From the NCBI GenBank assembly GCA_024280395.1, contig JAJRQG010000096.1:1-64000 (forward strand): a stretch of DNA of 64,000 nt, read 5' to 3'. Numbering within the stretch: the stretch's first letter is position 1; the number at the start of each line of letters is the position of its first letter. The DNA comes from Gammaproteobacteria bacterium (GTDB lineage Bacteria > Pseudomonadota > Gammaproteobacteria > Xanthomonadales > Marinicellaceae). Below, one piece after another: positions 39,602-52,225 of the stretch. The notes under the pieces are model-generated. The model was not told the DNA's origin and made no database searches. It was given only the letters and a program-made list of their open reading frames with translations. The translations under genes were made by a program, and so were the position numbers.

Positions 39602-41592
39602 TTTATTTCTCCAATTTGATTCTTTATTTTTGATACAATAGTGAGTAATCGTTTGTCTAAGTTTTTTTGCTTTTTACTGTATTTAGAAAACCTGAGTTTT
39701 AAATACAACTGTGTGAACTCAACAATTGAGGTTTGAGCTTGTGGATATCGTTCACAAGCAGACTCTGCGAAGGATGTCACTCCTAGGTCTACAGGTTTTA
39801 CTAACCCTTTTTTTATAAATACTGTTAAGAATTGTTGATAAATTTTATCGTAATGATTGAGGATTCTTTTGGGTCTGGTTAAATATAAGAATAACAAAAC
39901 AATCAAAGTAGTACTAATCATGATTATTCCCAATACAATGGCTATTGACTTGCCATTTTGAGAATCAAAGCCAAAGACATTAAATAAGGCTTGTTGTTTA
40001 ACTGCGTTATAATCTCTTACCCATTTATTCCATTTGTGGCGCATTCCATCGTATCGTTCTCCAAGTTTCCTAGACCAACCGTTGTCATGCCAGCTGCGAG
40101 AATTTTGATTCATTAATGCTTGTGAGCCTTTTTCAACCCTTTCTGGAGATACTGCGGCTGTAGGGTCTACACGTAACCAACCTTTGTTTTTTATCCAAAC
40201 CTCTGACCAAGCGTGGGCATCAGATTGTTTAACCAATAAATAATCCTTGTTGAAAATTCCCCCTTGATAACCGGTAACAACTCGAGTGGGCAAGCCTGCT
40301 GCGCGCATCATCACGGTAAATGCTGAAGCGTAATGTTCACAAAAACCACTTTTGGTTTCAAACAAAAATTGATCAACGGTATCACCAAACAATAAAGGTG
40401 GTGAATAACTGTAATAAAATTCATCTCTTGCAAACAAAAGTAGGGCTTTTTGAATTAATTGTTCAGGTGATAAATTCAATGATTTCCATTGTTTTATCAT
40501 GTTTAACGTTTTATCATTAAAGCCTTTGGGCAGTTGTGTCAACCTATCCAATGCATCAAATGAAAGTCGTTCATAAGGGTTGTAAATTTTGAAAAAAGAA
40601 GTGGCTTTGTAATGACCTAATTGATTGATTTTTATCTTGCTCATCAGTTGCGAATCTGACAGTATAAGCGCCTCGGTTGGAGCATCGGCAACATAATCAA
40701 GAGCAAACATAAAATGTTGTCCAGTGGGCTCGAGTTCCACTTCGTAGCTTACCCGCTCGCCAGATTCTCTGAAGGATTTTGAACGATGGATTGAGCGAGT
40801 TTTTTTGTTTCTACTCCATGTTTTACCATCAAAATCCCACAGAACAGGGCCTCGCCAGTAAAGTTGTGAATTCTTAGGAATTTCATCATCAAAAATTACT
40901 CTAAATGCTGTTGAGTCATCATTGAAAAGCTGTGAGATACTGCCTGGTGACATTTCTTCACTCATACCAGTTTTGCCTTGGCCGAAGAAATCTGGAGACC
41001 CCCAGATAGGGGAACCCAGTCTTGGGAAAAACAAAAAAAATAAGGCAGCCAATGGTAATCCAGTCATTAACAAGCCTAGAGTTTGTTTGATTTCATGTTT
41101 GTCCAGATAGTTTTCATCATTGTCGTGTTGCAATACATACAAGGTATGGGTAATAACGATCACTGATATAAACAAGTAAAAAACCAATAACATGTCTTGG
41201 CTGTAAAAAAAACGGGTCAAGATGACAAAATAACACAAAGTAACTACCATCCAAGCATCTCTTTTGCGCCAGGTTTCCAGTAGTTTTAAAACCGTCATGG
41301 TTGATAGAATCGTAACGCTTATCTCTCTGTTTAGCTTAAATCCCTGAAAATAAATAATCGCCAGTGATAGCATGATGGTAATAAAGGCAATCATCAATTT
41401 TGGCATGGGCCTTAGTTTTTTAGTGGCAGTCAACCATCTACTGCTAACAACAATAATGGCAAGAAAACCAAACCAAATTGGCAATCTCGGCAAGTGCGGA
41501 GAGATCGAAATAATCACAGACAGTAAAATCCAAAAAACCTGCTTGGAGCTTAATAAATGGTAATCAATTGAAATTGACATTTTCTTAATCAC
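39598..41592 (-). CDS. DUF3488/transglutaminase-like membrane protein (TgpA type)
   Basis: Multi-TM N-terminus; GFCEHYASAFTVMMRAAGLPTRVVTGYQGG. Confidence 0.93.
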   Translation of the reverse strand: MIKKMSISIDYHLLSSKQVFWILLSVIISISPHLPRLPIWFGFLAIIVVSSRWLTATKKLRPMPKLMIAFITIMLSLAIIYFQGFKLNREISVTILSTMTVLKLLETWRKRDAWMVVTLCYFVILTRFFYSQDMLLVFYLFISVIVITHTLYVLQHDNDENYLDKHEIKQTLGLLMTGLPLAALFFLFFPRLGSPIWGSPDFFGQGKTGMSEEMSPGSISQLFNDDSTAFRVIFDDEIPKNSQLYWRGPVLWDFDGKTWSRNKKTRSIHRSKSFRESGERVSYEVELEPTGQHFMFALDYVADAPTEALILSDSQLMSKIKINQLGHYKATSFFKIYNPYERLSFDALDRLTQLPKGFNDKTLNMIKQWKSLNLSPEQLIQKALLLFARDEFYYSYSPPLLFGDTVDQFLFETKSGFCEHYASAFTVMMRAAGLPTRVVTGYQGGIFNKDYLLVKQSDAHAWSEVWIKNKGWLRVDPTAAVSPERVEKGSQALMNQNSRSWHDNGWSRKLGERYDGMRHKWNKWVRDYNAVKQQALFNVFGFDSQNGKSIAIVLGIIMISTTLIVLLFLYLTRPKRILNHYDKIYQQFLTVFIKKGLVKPVDLGVTSFAESACERYPQAQTSIVEFTQLYLKLRFSKYSKKQKNLDKRLLTIVSKIKNQIGEIK

Positions 41593-42596
41593 TGTAAATT
41601 GTCCGTTGAATATTTTTGACTTTTACCAAATAATGCCAATGCTTTGAGACAGTCAAGATGATGTTGATTGGAATAGCCGAATCCTGAATTAAATTGTGGT
41701 AACTTTAGACAGTAATCAAACTGAAGTTGTTTGGCCAATAAAACCCATGCGGTTAAACGGGACAGTTTCATTTCAGTATCTTTTAGTACAATTTGAGAAA
41801 AATCCAATAACAGTTTTTCTCCTTGGTTTTGTTGGAATTCTCGGCTGATTAACTCACCCGTTTGTGCGGTTCTTTTCCACGCAATAAGCCGCATTGAATC
41901 TCCAGATTGAAAAGGTTTTAGGCCGTGAAATTCTTCACCGTGGATAATGACATTGGTTTTCCCTTCACTTTGTGCATGAAATGGCAGAGCAGGAGGGGAG
42001 TTTTCTGGGTGAGGATAAACCAAACACTTGGAGTCTACATTGGTCCAAATCCATGCAAAAAATAAACCAAATGGATAAGATGTATGGATTTTTATTTTGC
42101 CACAAGTAATCCAACCTCTGGATGTTGTCATTAAGCGACACTCAAGGGTTTGAATTTTTTCAGCAGGCAATTTGATCAATTGTTGCTCAGATTGTTTGTT
42201 TTTTATACAAATATCGTATTTGCTTTCAATAGATTTTAAGTGAATACAGAAAACGGCTTGTTCCCCTGTAAATACAGGTTTTGTGCTAACACTTTGAATG
42301 ATGAGATTTCGTAGGTTGAAGAAAACACGGTACATGGCGACCTGAGCCAACCCCACCAATAAGAAAGTCATCATTAAACCCATATTGTTGTTAAAGTTCA
42401 AGCTGGCAACTAACATTAAAAAAGTGATAAATCCGAAGAATAAACCTGGTTTGGTTGGTAATATAAAAACTCTTCTCCAGTTTATTGTTAATGGGAGTTT
42501 TTCAACTTTTCTGTGCAACATTAAATTCGGCGCAAACTTAGTGAGCATTTTTTCTATAAAAGTTTTATCCTCGTTATTAAGGGATTCTTGTTTCAT
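41589..42596 (-). CDS. DUF58 domain protein
   Basis: GEEFHGLKPFQSGDSMRLIAWKRTAQTGELISREF. Confidence 0.9.
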   Translation of the reverse strand: MKQESLNNEDKTFIEKMLTKFAPNLMLHRKVEKLPLTINWRRVFILPTKPGLFFGFITFLMLVASLNFNNNMGLMMTFLLVGLAQVAMYRVFFNLRNLIIQSVSTKPVFTGEQAVFCIHLKSIESKYDICIKNKQSEQQLIKLPAEKIQTLECRLMTTSRGWITCGKIKIHTSYPFGLFFAWIWTNVDSKCLVYPHPENSPPALPFHAQSEGKTNVIIHGEEFHGLKPFQSGDSMRLIAWKRTAQTGELISREFQQNQGEKLLLDFSQIVLKDTEMKLSRLTAWVLLAKQLQFDYCLKLPQFNSGFGYSNQHHLDCLKALALFGKSQKYSTDNLQ

Positions 42597-43503
42597 TTAA
42601 TAAGGTGCCCAGTAACTGTTTAACACGATGTTGTGAAGAAGTACTTCTCAAACGATGTGAAGAAATAGGCAAAAAGGCTTTTTGTACATCTTCTGGGATG
42701 ACAAAATCCCTTCCTTCTATATACGCTATTGCTTGGGAAAGTCGGAACATCGCTAGCCCCGCTCTTGGAGAGAGGCCGTCCACAAATAAGTTGTTGTTGC
42801 GGGTTTTTTCAATCAACAATTGTAAATAATCTTTGACTTCATCATTGGCGTGAAAGTTTTCAATTTCTAATTGAATAGCGATTAGCTGCTTGGTTTGAAT
42901 AACTGTTGCTAATGGTTTGTTGTAATCCTTAGCAAAAGCATTGGAGTAGAGTTTCCTTTCGGCATTTTTTGAAGGATAACCTAAGGAAATACTAACTGTA
43001 AATCTATCTAATTGTGAATCGGGTAAAGGGAAGGTTCCCGCATCATCACTTGGATTCTGAGTTGCAATAACAAAAAATGGCTGTGTCAATGAGTAAGTTT
43101 TACCATCAATGCTGACTTGTTTTTCTGCCATGGCTTCTAACAATGCACTTTGTGTCCTTGGTGTGCCACGATTTAATTCATCAGCCAATACCAACTGGGT
43201 AAATATTGGGCCTTTAAAGAATTTAAAATCTGAGGTATTGGGTTGAAAAATGGATACGCCTAAGACGTCACTGGGAAGCATGTCGCTGGTGAATTGAATG
43301 CGTTTAAATTCAAGTCCCAAGACATTGGCCATGGCATTTGCGAGTGTGGTTTTACCTAGCCCTGGTTTGTCTTCAATCAATAAATGGCCATTAGCAAGAA
43401 TACATGCAAAAGCCAATTTGATTTGTTCTTCCTTGTCGAATAATTTCTGACTTACGGCATTTATTGCGTCGTGAATAAAGTTATTGTTCAATGCTATCAC
43501 CAA
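42577..43503 (-). CDS. MoxR-family AAA+ ATPase
   Basis: EDKPGLGKTTLA Walker A, ADELNRGTPRTQSALLEAM. Confidence 0.95.
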   Translation of the reverse strand: MVIALNNNFIHDAINAVSQKLFDKEEQIKLAFACILANGHLLIEDKPGLGKTTLANAMANVLGLEFKRIQFTSDMLPSDVLGVSIFQPNTSDFKFFKGPIFTQLVLADELNRGTPRTQSALLEAMAEKQVSIDGKTYSLTQPFFVIATQNPSDDAGTFPLPDSQLDRFTVSISLGYPSKNAERKLYSNAFAKDYNKPLATVIQTKQLIAIQLEIENFHANDEVKDYLQLLIEKTRNNNLFVDGLSPRAGLAMFRLSQAIAYIEGRDFVIPEDVQKAFLPISSHRLRSTSSQHRVKQLLGTLLNETRIP

Positions 43504-43645
43504 TAGAAAATTTATTTGTAAATAATTATAGCAACAGTTTAATAGTATTGCATCAATTCTGCCTGTTCTAATTATTGATTAAGGTGGTAAATCTAATAAA
43601 GTTCAAGTAAAATGAGTTGAAAAGAATCTTAAGAATTTATTTTAT

Positions 43646-44449
43646 ATGTCTGAAATTGCTAATATTTTGATAGTTGATGCGTCAAAGCTCGCCAGAGCGT
43701 TAACTAAAAAAACTGTCGCAAAAATTAAGCAAGACAGTCAGATATTTCTCGCAGGTTCTGTAGCTGAAGCACTGGATGTTTTAAATGAAAACGCCATTGA
43801 CCTATTGATAACAGCTCTAGTTTTACCTGATGGTGATGGCATAGAAATTTGTAAGCACGTGCGAAGTAATCAACACTATATTCCTGTTTTAGTAATTTCT
43901 GGGGATGTTGATAGACGTGTTCAGGAGCGTTTAATGGATGCCGATGTGACTGATTATTTAGATAAATCTCAAGGGCAATCGGGATTGGGGTTTTTCATAA
44001 AAGGAATGTTGTCTCCAGATGAACAAGTCAGCGGCCATGTTCTTTATATCGAAGATTCTAGAGTTGTTGCCCATGCCACCAAAAAAGTCCTTACCAATCA
44101 TGGATTGACCTCAGATCATGTTTTGACTATTACCGATGCCATAGAATTGCTAGGCAAAGACAAAGAGGCCGTTGACAAATACGATGTGATATTGACTGAC
44201 TATTATTTGAAAGACAATGAAACAGCACAATGGTTGATTGAATATGTTAGAGAGATTCAGCAAATCAATAAAATAGAATTGCCTTTGGTTGTGATGACTG
44301 GAGATGAAAACGAAAAAAATCAGAAACAAATTCTCAAATCAGGTGCGAATGATTTGGTATTGAAGCCAGTTGATACCGACATATTAATGAAAAAAGTTCA
44401 ATTCCAAATTCGCTTCAAACAATTTCAAAGCCTCGCTCATAAATCCTAA
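43646..44449 (+). CDS. Response regulator with two tandem receiver domains, no output domain
   Basis: Two REC folds; second has TDYYL and LKPV; first lacks the acceptor Asp. Confidence 0.85.
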   Translation: MSEIANILIVDASKLARALTKKTVAKIKQDSQIFLAGSVAEALDVLNENAIDLLITALVLPDGDGIEICKHVRSNQHYIPVLVISGDVDRRVQERLMDADVTDYLDKSQGQSGLGFFIKGMLSPDEQVSGHVLYIEDSRVVAHATKKVLTNHGLTSDHVLTITDAIELLGKDKEAVDKYDVILTDYYLKDNETAQWLIEYVREIQQINKIELPLVVMTGDENEKNQKQILKSGANDLVLKPVDTDILMKKVQFQIRFKQFQSLAHKS

Positions 44450-44458
44450 CAAAAACCC

Positions 44459-45157
44459 ATGCCAAAAACTCAGCTAGATCAAAGTTGGTTCAACGTCTTG
44501 TCAGATGAATTTGATCAGCCTTATATGCGGGATTTAAAGGCGTTTTTGCTAAAACAAAAACAACAGGGGAAAGTGATTTATCCACCTGGAGACAATATAT
44601 TCAATGCTTTGAATTCTACTCCTTTTGACAAGGTTAAGGTGGTTATACTAGGGCAAGATCCTTATCATGGCCCTAATCAGGCACATGGTTTGTGTTTTTC
44701 AGTGAATAAGGGTGTTGCTGTACCTCCGTCTTTAAAAAACATTTACAAGGAGCTGCATCAAGACGTGAATTTTACTATTCCTAATCATGGGAGCTTACAG
44801 GCTTGGGCCAATCAAGGTGTGCTTTTGTTGAACAGTGTCTTGACGGTAAATCAAGGCCAAGCGGCGAGCCACCAAGGAAAAGGTTGGGAGATTTTCACCG
44901 ATAAAATAATTTTTGAATTAAATCAAATGCACTCACACGTTGTTTACATGCTTTGGGGTGCCTATGCTCAAAACAAAGGAGCTAGGATTGATGAGAGCAA
45001 AAATTTAGTTTTAAAATCCGCACACCCAAGTCCTTTATCAGCTTATCGAGGTTTTATCGGTTGTAAGCATTTTTCACAGTGTAATAACTATTTAAAGGCC
45101 AACTACAAACCTTCGATTGATTGGCAGATAGACAGTCACTCAATCGATAATAATTAA
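44459..45157 (+). CDS. ung: Uracil-DNA glycosylase
   Basis: [25 protein letters not shown]. Confidence 0.97.
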   Translation: MPKTQLDQSWFNVLSDEFDQPYMRDLKAFLLKQKQQGKVIYPPGDNIFNALNSTPFDKVKVVILGQDPYHGPNQAHGLCFSVNKGVAVPPSLKNIYKELHQDVNFTIPNHGSLQAWANQGVLLLNSVLTVNQGQAASHQGKGWEIFTDKIIFELNQMHSHVVYMLWGAYAQNKGARIDESKNLVLKSAHPSPLSAYRGFIGCKHFSQCNNYLKANYKPSIDWQIDSHSIDNN

Positions 45158-47505
45158 AACGGTAATTTCAACGAATCATCAACGGCTAGGATTTGTTCCC
45201 TAAATTCTTCCTTTATTACATCCAAGTCTTCTTGTGTATCAGCATCAAATCTTAATACCAAACATGGTGTGGTATTAGAACAACGGATTAATCCCCAGCC
45301 ATTGGCAAAATCTGCACGTATACCATCAATTGTAGTTAAGTGCGCATCGGGAAACTTGGCCACTTTTTGGAATTTCTCCATAAAGGCATAATTCTCACCT
45401 TCTTTGGTGTGGCATTTTAACTCCGGTGTGCTAATGCTATTGGGCAATTCTTCAAATACTTCTATCGCTGGACGATTTTCAGTGTCCAAAATCTCAAGCA
45501 ATCTAGCAGCAGCATAAATACCATCATCAAATCCAAACCAACGCTCATTGAAGAAAAAATGACCACTCATTTCTCCAGCTAAAGCTGCTTTGGTTTCTTT
45601 TATCTTCGCTTTAATAAAGGAATGACCTGTTTTCCAAATAATAGGCAAACCTCCATGTTTGACAATTTCTTTGGGTAAATGTCCGGTACACTTCACATCA
45701 AAGATAATACTGGCACCAGGTTGTCTGGTTAAGACATCTTTAGCGAATAACATCAATAGCCTATCTGGATAAATGATTTGACCATCTTTAGTAACAACAC
45801 CTAATCTGTCAGCATCTCCATCAAAGGCAATACCAATATCGGCGTCAGTTTCTTTAACAGCAGCCATCAAATCTTGTAGGTTCTCAGGTACGCTTGGATC
45901 AGGATGATGATTGGGGAAACTGCCATCTATTTCGCAATGCAGTCGAATCACTTCACAACCAATTTCTTCAAGAACCATAGGGCCGATATCTCCACCAATG
46001 CCATTGCCACAATCAACCACTACTTTTAATTCATCCTCGAGTTGAATATCTGATGAAATATAATCGACGTAATCATCAACAATATCCATGGTTTGTTCAG
46101 TTCCTGATCCGGAATCGAGCTCTTCATGAATAATTGCTTTATATAAATTTTTAATTAATTTCCCTGCTAAAGTCTCTCCATTCAGCATGATTTTCAGGCC
46201 GTTGTAGTTAGGAGGGTTGTGACTTCCTGTAAGCATTACACCTGAACCCGTACCTAAGTGGTGGGTAGCAAAATATAAAACGCCAGTTGGCACTGCGCCA
46301 ATGTTAATGACATTACAACCACTGTTGTTTAATCCTTCAACCAGAGCTTTTAATAATTTTTCTCCTGATAAGCGACCATCTCTGGCTACCACAATTTCAT
46401 TTTTCCCTCGTTTTATGTTTTCTGTACCAATGGCTTGTCCTATTAACCGAACCGCGTCGACGGTTAGTGATTCGTCAACGATACCGCGGATATCATATGC
46501 CCTAAAAATACTTTCATCTATACTATTTTCATCTGCCATATTGTTTTCAAGAATGTTTTTATCGCCTGTTTGTTGCTGTTCCAGTGATGGGTCACTGGTC
46601 TGGGATTTCGCTCCTGCTTCAATATGAACATATGTGTTTTTGCTATCTTTTTCTTTTTGGAGTTTAACTTCTTTTGATTTCTTCAAGACAGATAGCATCA
46701 CGGCTATAAACAATAGCATTGAAGAAAACATGCCTACAAGGGCAGACAATGTGGTCATTCCTCTTAACAAATAAAAAGGCGGTTGGTAAGAGTACTCGAC
46801 ACTGAAATAGCTATCTGGAATATTTACTTTATATTGCACAGCATTGTTACCAATGAGATAATTGCCCCAAGATTTCAGTTGAACCAAGCTAAATTTCCCC
46901 GCGTTCTGAGTAAGAATTATCCCTCCATCTTGAATGTTAGATATATCTAAGCTCTTTAACACTTCATTGGTTGGTAAACTGATGATTAAAAATCTGTTCT
47001 TTTCATTGTCTAAAATATGAGTGTAGTTGATGTATTGATCTTTATGTCCGAATAAATGAATCTCAGGAACAGGGTTCTTGTTTAAATTTTGGGCACTTTT
47101 CAACATAAATAGAGTTGCAAAATTAATACCAGGAAATTCAGAGGGTTTAATTTCTTCTAGTGGACTTTCAGAAACCAGAACTCTTATCGCATTGGGAAGT
47201 TTTTGTTTGATCGAATTAATTAATTGGCTTGAATCATTTGGGTTGTAATCTAAAAGACTGGAGTTAATTGTTTCTTCAATTTTTTCATTCAAATCTGAAA
47301 AGTTTTTGTTGACTTGATCTCGAATTATTGTTGTTTGTTCTTCTAAATTAGCTTTTACTCGATGTTCTTTAAACTCGTTAAATAAAGTAACGGTGAAAAG
47401 TATCATTAGAATAAAAGAAACAATCAAAGAAATTGTCCAAAGCACGATGATGCTTAGGTTGCTGGCCATGTATCCTTTTTGTAGGTTTTTATTGTATTTT
47501 GACAT
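45154..47505 (-). CDS. algC: Phosphomannomutase/phosphoglucomutase with N-terminal membrane-anchored extension
   Basis: [29 protein letters not shown]; two TM segments in N-terminal ~300 aa. Confidence 0.88.
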   Translation of the reverse strand: MSKYNKNLQKGYMASNLSIIVLWTISLIVSFILMILFTVTLFNEFKEHRVKANLEEQTTIIRDQVNKNFSDLNEKIEETINSSLLDYNPNDSSQLINSIKQKLPNAIRVLVSESPLEEIKPSEFPGINFATLFMLKSAQNLNKNPVPEIHLFGHKDQYINYTHILDNEKNRFLIISLPTNEVLKSLDISNIQDGGIILTQNAGKFSLVQLKSWGNYLIGNNAVQYKVNIPDSYFSVEYSYQPPFYLLRGMTTLSALVGMFSSMLLFIAVMLSVLKKSKEVKLQKEKDSKNTYVHIEAGAKSQTSDPSLEQQQTGDKNILENNMADENSIDESIFRAYDIRGIVDESLTVDAVRLIGQAIGTENIKRGKNEIVVARDGRLSGEKLLKALVEGLNNSGCNVINIGAVPTGVLYFATHHLGTGSGVMLTGSHNPPNYNGLKIMLNGETLAGKLIKNLYKAIIHEELDSGSGTEQTMDIVDDYVDYISSDIQLEDELKVVVDCGNGIGGDIGPMVLEEIGCEVIRLHCEIDGSFPNHHPDPSVPENLQDLMAAVKETDADIGIAFDGDADRLGVVTKDGQIIYPDRLLMLFAKDVLTRQPGASIIFDVKCTGHLPKEIVKHGGLPIIWKTGHSFIKAKIKETKAALAGEMSGHFFFNERWFGFDDGIYAAARLLEILDTENRPAIEVFEELPNSISTPELKCHTKEGENYAFMEKFQKVAKFPDAHLTTIDGIRADFANGWGLIRCSNTTPCLVLRFDADTQEDLDVIKEEFREQILAVDDSLKLPF

Positions 47506-47551
47506 GTTAAATATCTCAGATATTTAGAGAGCTCTATGGTTCTCTTTATAA

Positions 47552-48007
47552 TTATTTAGTCCCAGAATGGCCAAAACCACCTTCCCCTCGACTTGTAATA
47601 TTAAACTCTTTTACAACTTCCAATTCAACTTGAATAACAGGAACGATGACAAGTTGTGCAATTCTGTCACCTATTTCAACTTTATAGTCTATTGCCGAAC
47701 GGTTCCAACAAGAAACAAACAACTGACCTTGATAGTCAGAATCTATTAGGCCCACTAGATTGCCTAAAACAAGTCCATGTTTGTGACCCAATCCTGATCT
47801 GGGTAATATCATCGCAGCCAAGTTTTTGTCTTTAATGTGCATTGATAGTCCAGTTGGGATTAATTCAGTTTGATTGGCTTTGACAACAAGAGGCTTTGAC
47901 AAACAAGCACGTAAATCCATGCCTGCAGAACCTTGAGTTGCATAATGAGGAAGGCCGTAGTTCCCAACGAAATCCTCATCCAAAATTTTAAGTTCAATTT
48001 TCTTCAT
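47552..48007 (-). CDS. dut: dUTP diphosphatase
   Basis: [32 protein letters not shown]. Confidence 0.97.
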   Translation of the reverse strand: MKKIELKILDEDFVGNYGLPHYATQGSAGMDLRACLSKPLVVKANQTELIPTGLSMHIKDKNLAAMILPRSGLGHKHGLVLGNLVGLIDSDYQGQLFVSCWNRSAIDYKVEIGDRIAQLVIVPVIQVELEVVKEFNITSRGEGGFGHSGTK

Positions 48008-48133
48008 GTAATAATTCTATCTTATTGAACCATGATAAGCCACTTCTAAGGGTAAAATTCTTACAACAAGATAGGAAATTGTCCATTAGAATTAGGGATT
48101 GATTTTCTTACAATTGGGCTTTTGAGAAACAAC

Positions 48134-48808
48134 ATGACAATTAAAAACTGGCCAAAAACAGAGAGGCCCAGAGAACGACTATTGCAACATGGAGCAAAAA
48201 TGCTTAGCAATTCAGAGCTTTTGGCCATTTTTTTACGTACAGGTATCCAGGGCAAATCAGCTATTGACTTGGCCAGAGAGCTATTAATGAGTTTTGGAGG
48301 ACTGGATAAAATTCTTGAGTCTGATTTCGAATCTTTCACCCGCATAAAAGGCTTAGGAAGTGCCAAGTTTTGCCAGTTACAAGCCACTTTGGAATTGGTG
48401 CGCAGGCATTATGATTGCAAGGTTTCTGAGTCGAGTAGCTTTACCAATCAAGATTTGGCCAGAAACTATTTATTAAATCACTTTTCATTTTCTGAGAATG
48501 AAGTGTTTGCTTGTTTATTGCTAGATAACAATCACAAGTTAATTAAATTCGAAAAATTATTCACTGGTACAATCAACCACTCTCAGGTATACCCAAGAGT
48601 GGTTGCTCAAACTTGTCTTAAAAATAATGCAGCTGCAATTATTTTTGCTCACAACCACCCTTCTGGTTGTTTGAATGTTAGTGAGTCAGATAAATTAATC
48701 ACTAGAAAGCTCATTCAAGTGTTAGAAATGATAGATGTAAGAGTTTTGGATCACTTTATTGTGGGTAAAAACGAAGTGTTTTCTATGGCTCAAAATGGAT
48801 TTATGTAA
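48134..48808 (+). CDS. radC: RadC-family JAB-domain protein
   Basis: ERPRERLLQHGA, AHNHPSG, VLDHFIVG. Confidence 0.95.
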   Translation: MTIKNWPKTERPRERLLQHGAKMLSNSELLAIFLRTGIQGKSAIDLARELLMSFGGLDKILESDFESFTRIKGLGSAKFCQLQATLELVRRHYDCKVSESSSFTNQDLARNYLLNHFSFSENEVFACLLLDNNHKLIKFEKLFTGTINHSQVYPRVVAQTCLKNNAAAIIFAHNHPSGCLNVSESDKLITRKLIQVLEMIDVRVLDHFIVGKNEVFSMAQNGFM

Positions 48809-48906
48809 AATTCAGACTTATATTTATTTTTATGCTGTATTTTAACCTTAGAGTATATTACACTAATTTATTAGGGAAATTTTAGAGATAAAGTAAAAAA
48901 TATTTC

Positions 48907-49440
48907 ATGAGTAACGAAGACAAAGCAGCAATATTGGTTGGAAAAGGCAAATTTAAAAGAGCCATTAAACTAATGTCAAAGGCTATAAATGCGGATCCAG
49001 AAAATCATCAGCTTTATCGTCTGCGTTTTGAATATGGCCAATATATTCCTTTTGACGACTTATATCACCAAGCGGCAGAGGATTTTTTTCGTGTATTGTT
49101 AAACAAAGACACTTCTGGCAATATCATTCATGATCATTATTCAGTATATCTAAGCACAACGCAGGGTAGAATAGGTTTAACTGATGATTTGTTGTTAGAG
49201 TTAGCGGCCATATTCGCTGGTTATAGTTTTGAAAACGATTCGGTATATATAATCAATCGCGTAATAAGAAAGTCAATAAAATCGGAAAAATTAATCGATG
49301 CCATTATTTCATTGGTGAATTACTATATAGATAAAGGACAAAAACAAAAAGCTACGCAATATGTGCAATACATGATTGATTTTTTCCCTAAAAATCCCAT
49401 GACAAAGTACATAGTTAGAGTATACAAACAAGCAGAATAG
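48907..49440 (+). CDS. TPR-like hypothetical protein
   Basis: Helical repeats; ORF. Confidence 0.6.
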   Translation: MSNEDKAAILVGKGKFKRAIKLMSKAINADPENHQLYRLRFEYGQYIPFDDLYHQAAEDFFRVLLNKDTSGNIIHDHYSVYLSTTQGRIGLTDDLLLELAAIFAGYSFENDSVYIINRVIRKSIKSEKLIDAIISLVNYYIDKGQKQKATQYVQYMIDFFPKNPMTKYIVRVYKQAE

Positions 49441-49571
49441 TTAATACTCTATCACGATAAAATATATTTTTATGGCACAATGTCTTGATATACCTAGCTG
49501 ATACATAAGCACCACATTCCAACAACTTGTATTCTAATATGCGCTTTTTTATTGGAATTAATTTATTACAA

Positions 49572-51479
49572 TTAGGTTTTTTTCAATATGGGAACCACTT
49601 GACCAGCAGATTGGTTGGGTTTGATTTTTAAAAAACGCTTAACTTGGTTCAATATTCCTTTGCTATCAATTCCTGCTTCGGCTAATAAATCCTCTCTACT
49701 TCCATGCTCTTGGTAGCAGTCAGGTAACCCTAAATTTAACACCTTTATATTTGATTGAATATGGTTCAAATATTCGTTAACACCACTGCCAGCTCCGCCT
49801 TTAACAACATTATCCTCAATTGTAACTATGAGTTGATGGTTATATTGTATTTTCTTAATTATGTCTTCATCTAGAGGTTTAACAAATCGCATATTGATCA
49901 CTGTAGCATCCAGTGTTTCAGCTGCAATTTTTGCATCCTCAAGTGGAGAGCCAAAGGCCAAAATAGCAATTTTAGAACCTTTTCTGACGATTTCTGCTTT
50001 GCCAATTTGGATTGTTTTCATTTGTGGTTGTATCGCAACTCCAGCTCCAGTACCTCGTGGATATCTAACTGCGGCAGGCGTTCCTAACGTATACCCTGTA
50101 TACAACATTTGACGACATTCATTTTCATTTGAAGGCGCCATCACTGTCATATTGGGAACACAACGTAAAAAGCTTAGATCCATATTGCCCGCATGAGTAG
50201 CGCCATCAGGTCCAACCACACCCCCGCGATCAATGGCAAATAGTACGCCTAGATTTTGAATCGCGACATCATGAATTAACTGATCATAAGCGCGTTGTAA
50301 AAAACTAGAATAAATCGCCACAACCGGTTTAACACCCTCGCAAGCCATACCAGCTGCTAAAGTGACAGCATGTTGTTCTGCAATTCCTACATCATAGTAT
50401 CTTTTGGGGAATAATTTGGAAAATTCCACCAGTCCAGAACCTTCGCGCATGGCAGGTGTGATACCGACCAATTTATTGTCATCGCGAGCCATATCGCATA
50501 ACCACTGGCCAAATACTTGGGTATATGTAGGTAAGCTGGGCTTCTTGCTAGAAACTACTCCAACTTTGGGATCAAACGGAGATACAGCATGGTATTTAAT
50601 CGGGTCTGCTTCGGCAGGTTTATAGCCCTTGCCTTTTTTGGTAATAATGTGTAGAAACTTAGGACCTTTGGTTTCCTTAATGGTTTGTAAAGTGCGCACC
50701 AACTGATTGATATCATGGCCATCGATAGGGCCAAAATAAAGAAAGCCCAATTCTTCAAACAAGGTCGAAGGAATCAACATTCCCTTGGTATGCTCTTCCC
50801 ATCGCGACATAAATTTCCACAACCAAGAATCACGTTTCATGATGCGTTTAGATTTTTCACGCATCTTATTGTAAAAGCGACCACTCACAATTTTAATTAG
50901 CATTCTTGCAAATGCACCGACATTCGGAGAGATAGACATTTCATTTTCATTCAGCACAACCAACATATCGGGCTCAATTTCGCCACCATGGTTCAATGCT
51001 TCAAATGCCATACCTGCTGTCATTGCACCGTCACCAATCACCGCAATGGATTTACGCTCGACACCCAGTTGTTTAGATGCCAGCGCCATTCCAAGAGCTG
51101 CACCAATAGAAGTAGAAGAATGCCCTACGCCAAAAGTATCATACTCTGACTCACAGCGTTTGGGAAAAGGAGTTAAACCCTCTTTTTTCTTAATAGTTTC
51201 AATTTGATTTTTACGGCCTGTTAATATTTTATGTGGGTATGCTTGATGACCCACATCCCACACAATCCGATCGTGTGGTGTGTTGTACACATAATGCAGA
51301 GCAACAGTTAACTCAACCGTACCTAAGCCAGAACCAAAATGCCCTCCTGAATTTGATACAGATTGAATTAAAAATTCACGCAATTCATTGGCTACTTGTG
51401 GTAATTGCGACTCATTCAAACGGCGCAAGTCTTTGGGTAGTTGAATGGATTTTAATAAATTGGGCTGTTTTTCCGTCAT
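49572..51479 (-). CDS. dxs: 1-deoxy-D-xylulose-5-phosphate synthase
   Basis: [28 protein letters not shown]. Confidence 0.97.
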   Translation of the reverse strand: MTEKQPNLLKSIQLPKDLRRLNESQLPQVANELREFLIQSVSNSGGHFGSGLGTVELTVALHYVYNTPHDRIVWDVGHQAYPHKILTGRKNQIETIKKKEGLTPFPKRCESEYDTFGVGHSSTSIGAALGMALASKQLGVERKSIAVIGDGAMTAGMAFEALNHGGEIEPDMLVVLNENEMSISPNVGAFARMLIKIVSGRFYNKMREKSKRIMKRDSWLWKFMSRWEEHTKGMLIPSTLFEELGFLYFGPIDGHDINQLVRTLQTIKETKGPKFLHIITKKGKGYKPAEADPIKYHAVSPFDPKVGVVSSKKPSLPTYTQVFGQWLCDMARDDNKLVGITPAMREGSGLVEFSKLFPKRYYDVGIAEQHAVTLAAGMACEGVKPVVAIYSSFLQRAYDQLIHDVAIQNLGVLFAIDRGGVVGPDGATHAGNMDLSFLRCVPNMTVMAPSNENECRQMLYTGYTLGTPAAVRYPRGTGAGVAIQPQMKTIQIGKAEIVRKGSKIAILAFGSPLEDAKIAAETLDATVINMRFVKPLDEDIIKKIQYNHQLIVTIEDNVVKGGAGSGVNEYLNHIQSNIKVLNLGLPDCYQEHGSREDLLAEAGIDSKGILNQVKRFLKIKPNQSAGQVVPILKKT

Positions 51480-51685
51480 GACAAACTATAGTAGTTAAGG
51501 TCGATATTATCTCTTAAATGAAGTTTTAGGTCAAAGAATCAATGAAATTATTCAAACCTGTTGTTTAAGATTTGAATTCTAGTTTCACTGGGAATCATTA
51601 CATTTACCTAATTGCAGGCTGTTTATGAAAGAAACTAAATTAAAATATCTCTGTTATTTTCATAAGGCTTTGTTAGAATATTCAT

Positions 51686-52225
51686 ATGCACATTAACAAC
51701 TTCACACAATTACTAAATTCCAACCAAAAAAATCTTTCTCCTGAACAAGAGTCAGACATGAACGATATTTATCAGAAATTGAAGAGTATTGCTAAATCTC
51801 AAAAATTTAAAATAAAAACCAACGGACTCAATACTACAGCTTTGGTTAATGAAGCTTGGTTAAAGACAAAAGGAAATAATAAATTATTTAATGATCGCAA
51901 CCATTTCTTTGCGTATTGTTCAATTGCTATGCGGCATATATTAATTAATCAATCTCGAAAAAATAAATTAATCACTTATATCGAAGACAATCAAGATATT
52001 CTTCAACAAGATATTTATCAACAATCTGATTATTTATTAGATTTAGAACGTCAATTAAAAAAATTAAAGCTATTTTCACCACGACTTGAGCAAATTTTCA
52101 CCTATCGATTTTATGGTGAGATGGAATTCAATGACATAGCTGAGCTCTTCCAAATTAGTGAGCGGACCATTATAAGGGACTGGAAAAAAGCCAGAACAAT
52201 GCTTAGCATAGCCATGAAAAGATAA
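51686..52225 (+). CDS. ECF-subfamily RNA polymerase sigma factor
   Basis: LNTTALVNEAWLK; region 4 HTH FNDIAELFQISERTIIRDWKKAR. Confidence 0.85.
   Translation: MHINNFTQLLNSNQKNLSPEQESDMNDIYQKLKSIAKSQKFKIKTNGLNTTALVNEAWLKTKGNNKLFNDRNHFFAYCSIAMRHILINQSRKNKLITYIEDNQDILQQDIYQQSDYLLDLERQLKKLKLFSPRLEQIFTYRFYGEMEFNDIAELFQISERTIIRDWKKARTMLSIAMKR

Noticed and set aside
48580-48606. Inverted repeat CAACCACTC...GAGTGGTTG
   Set aside because: Lies within the conserved radC coding sequence; no T tail; probably coincidental
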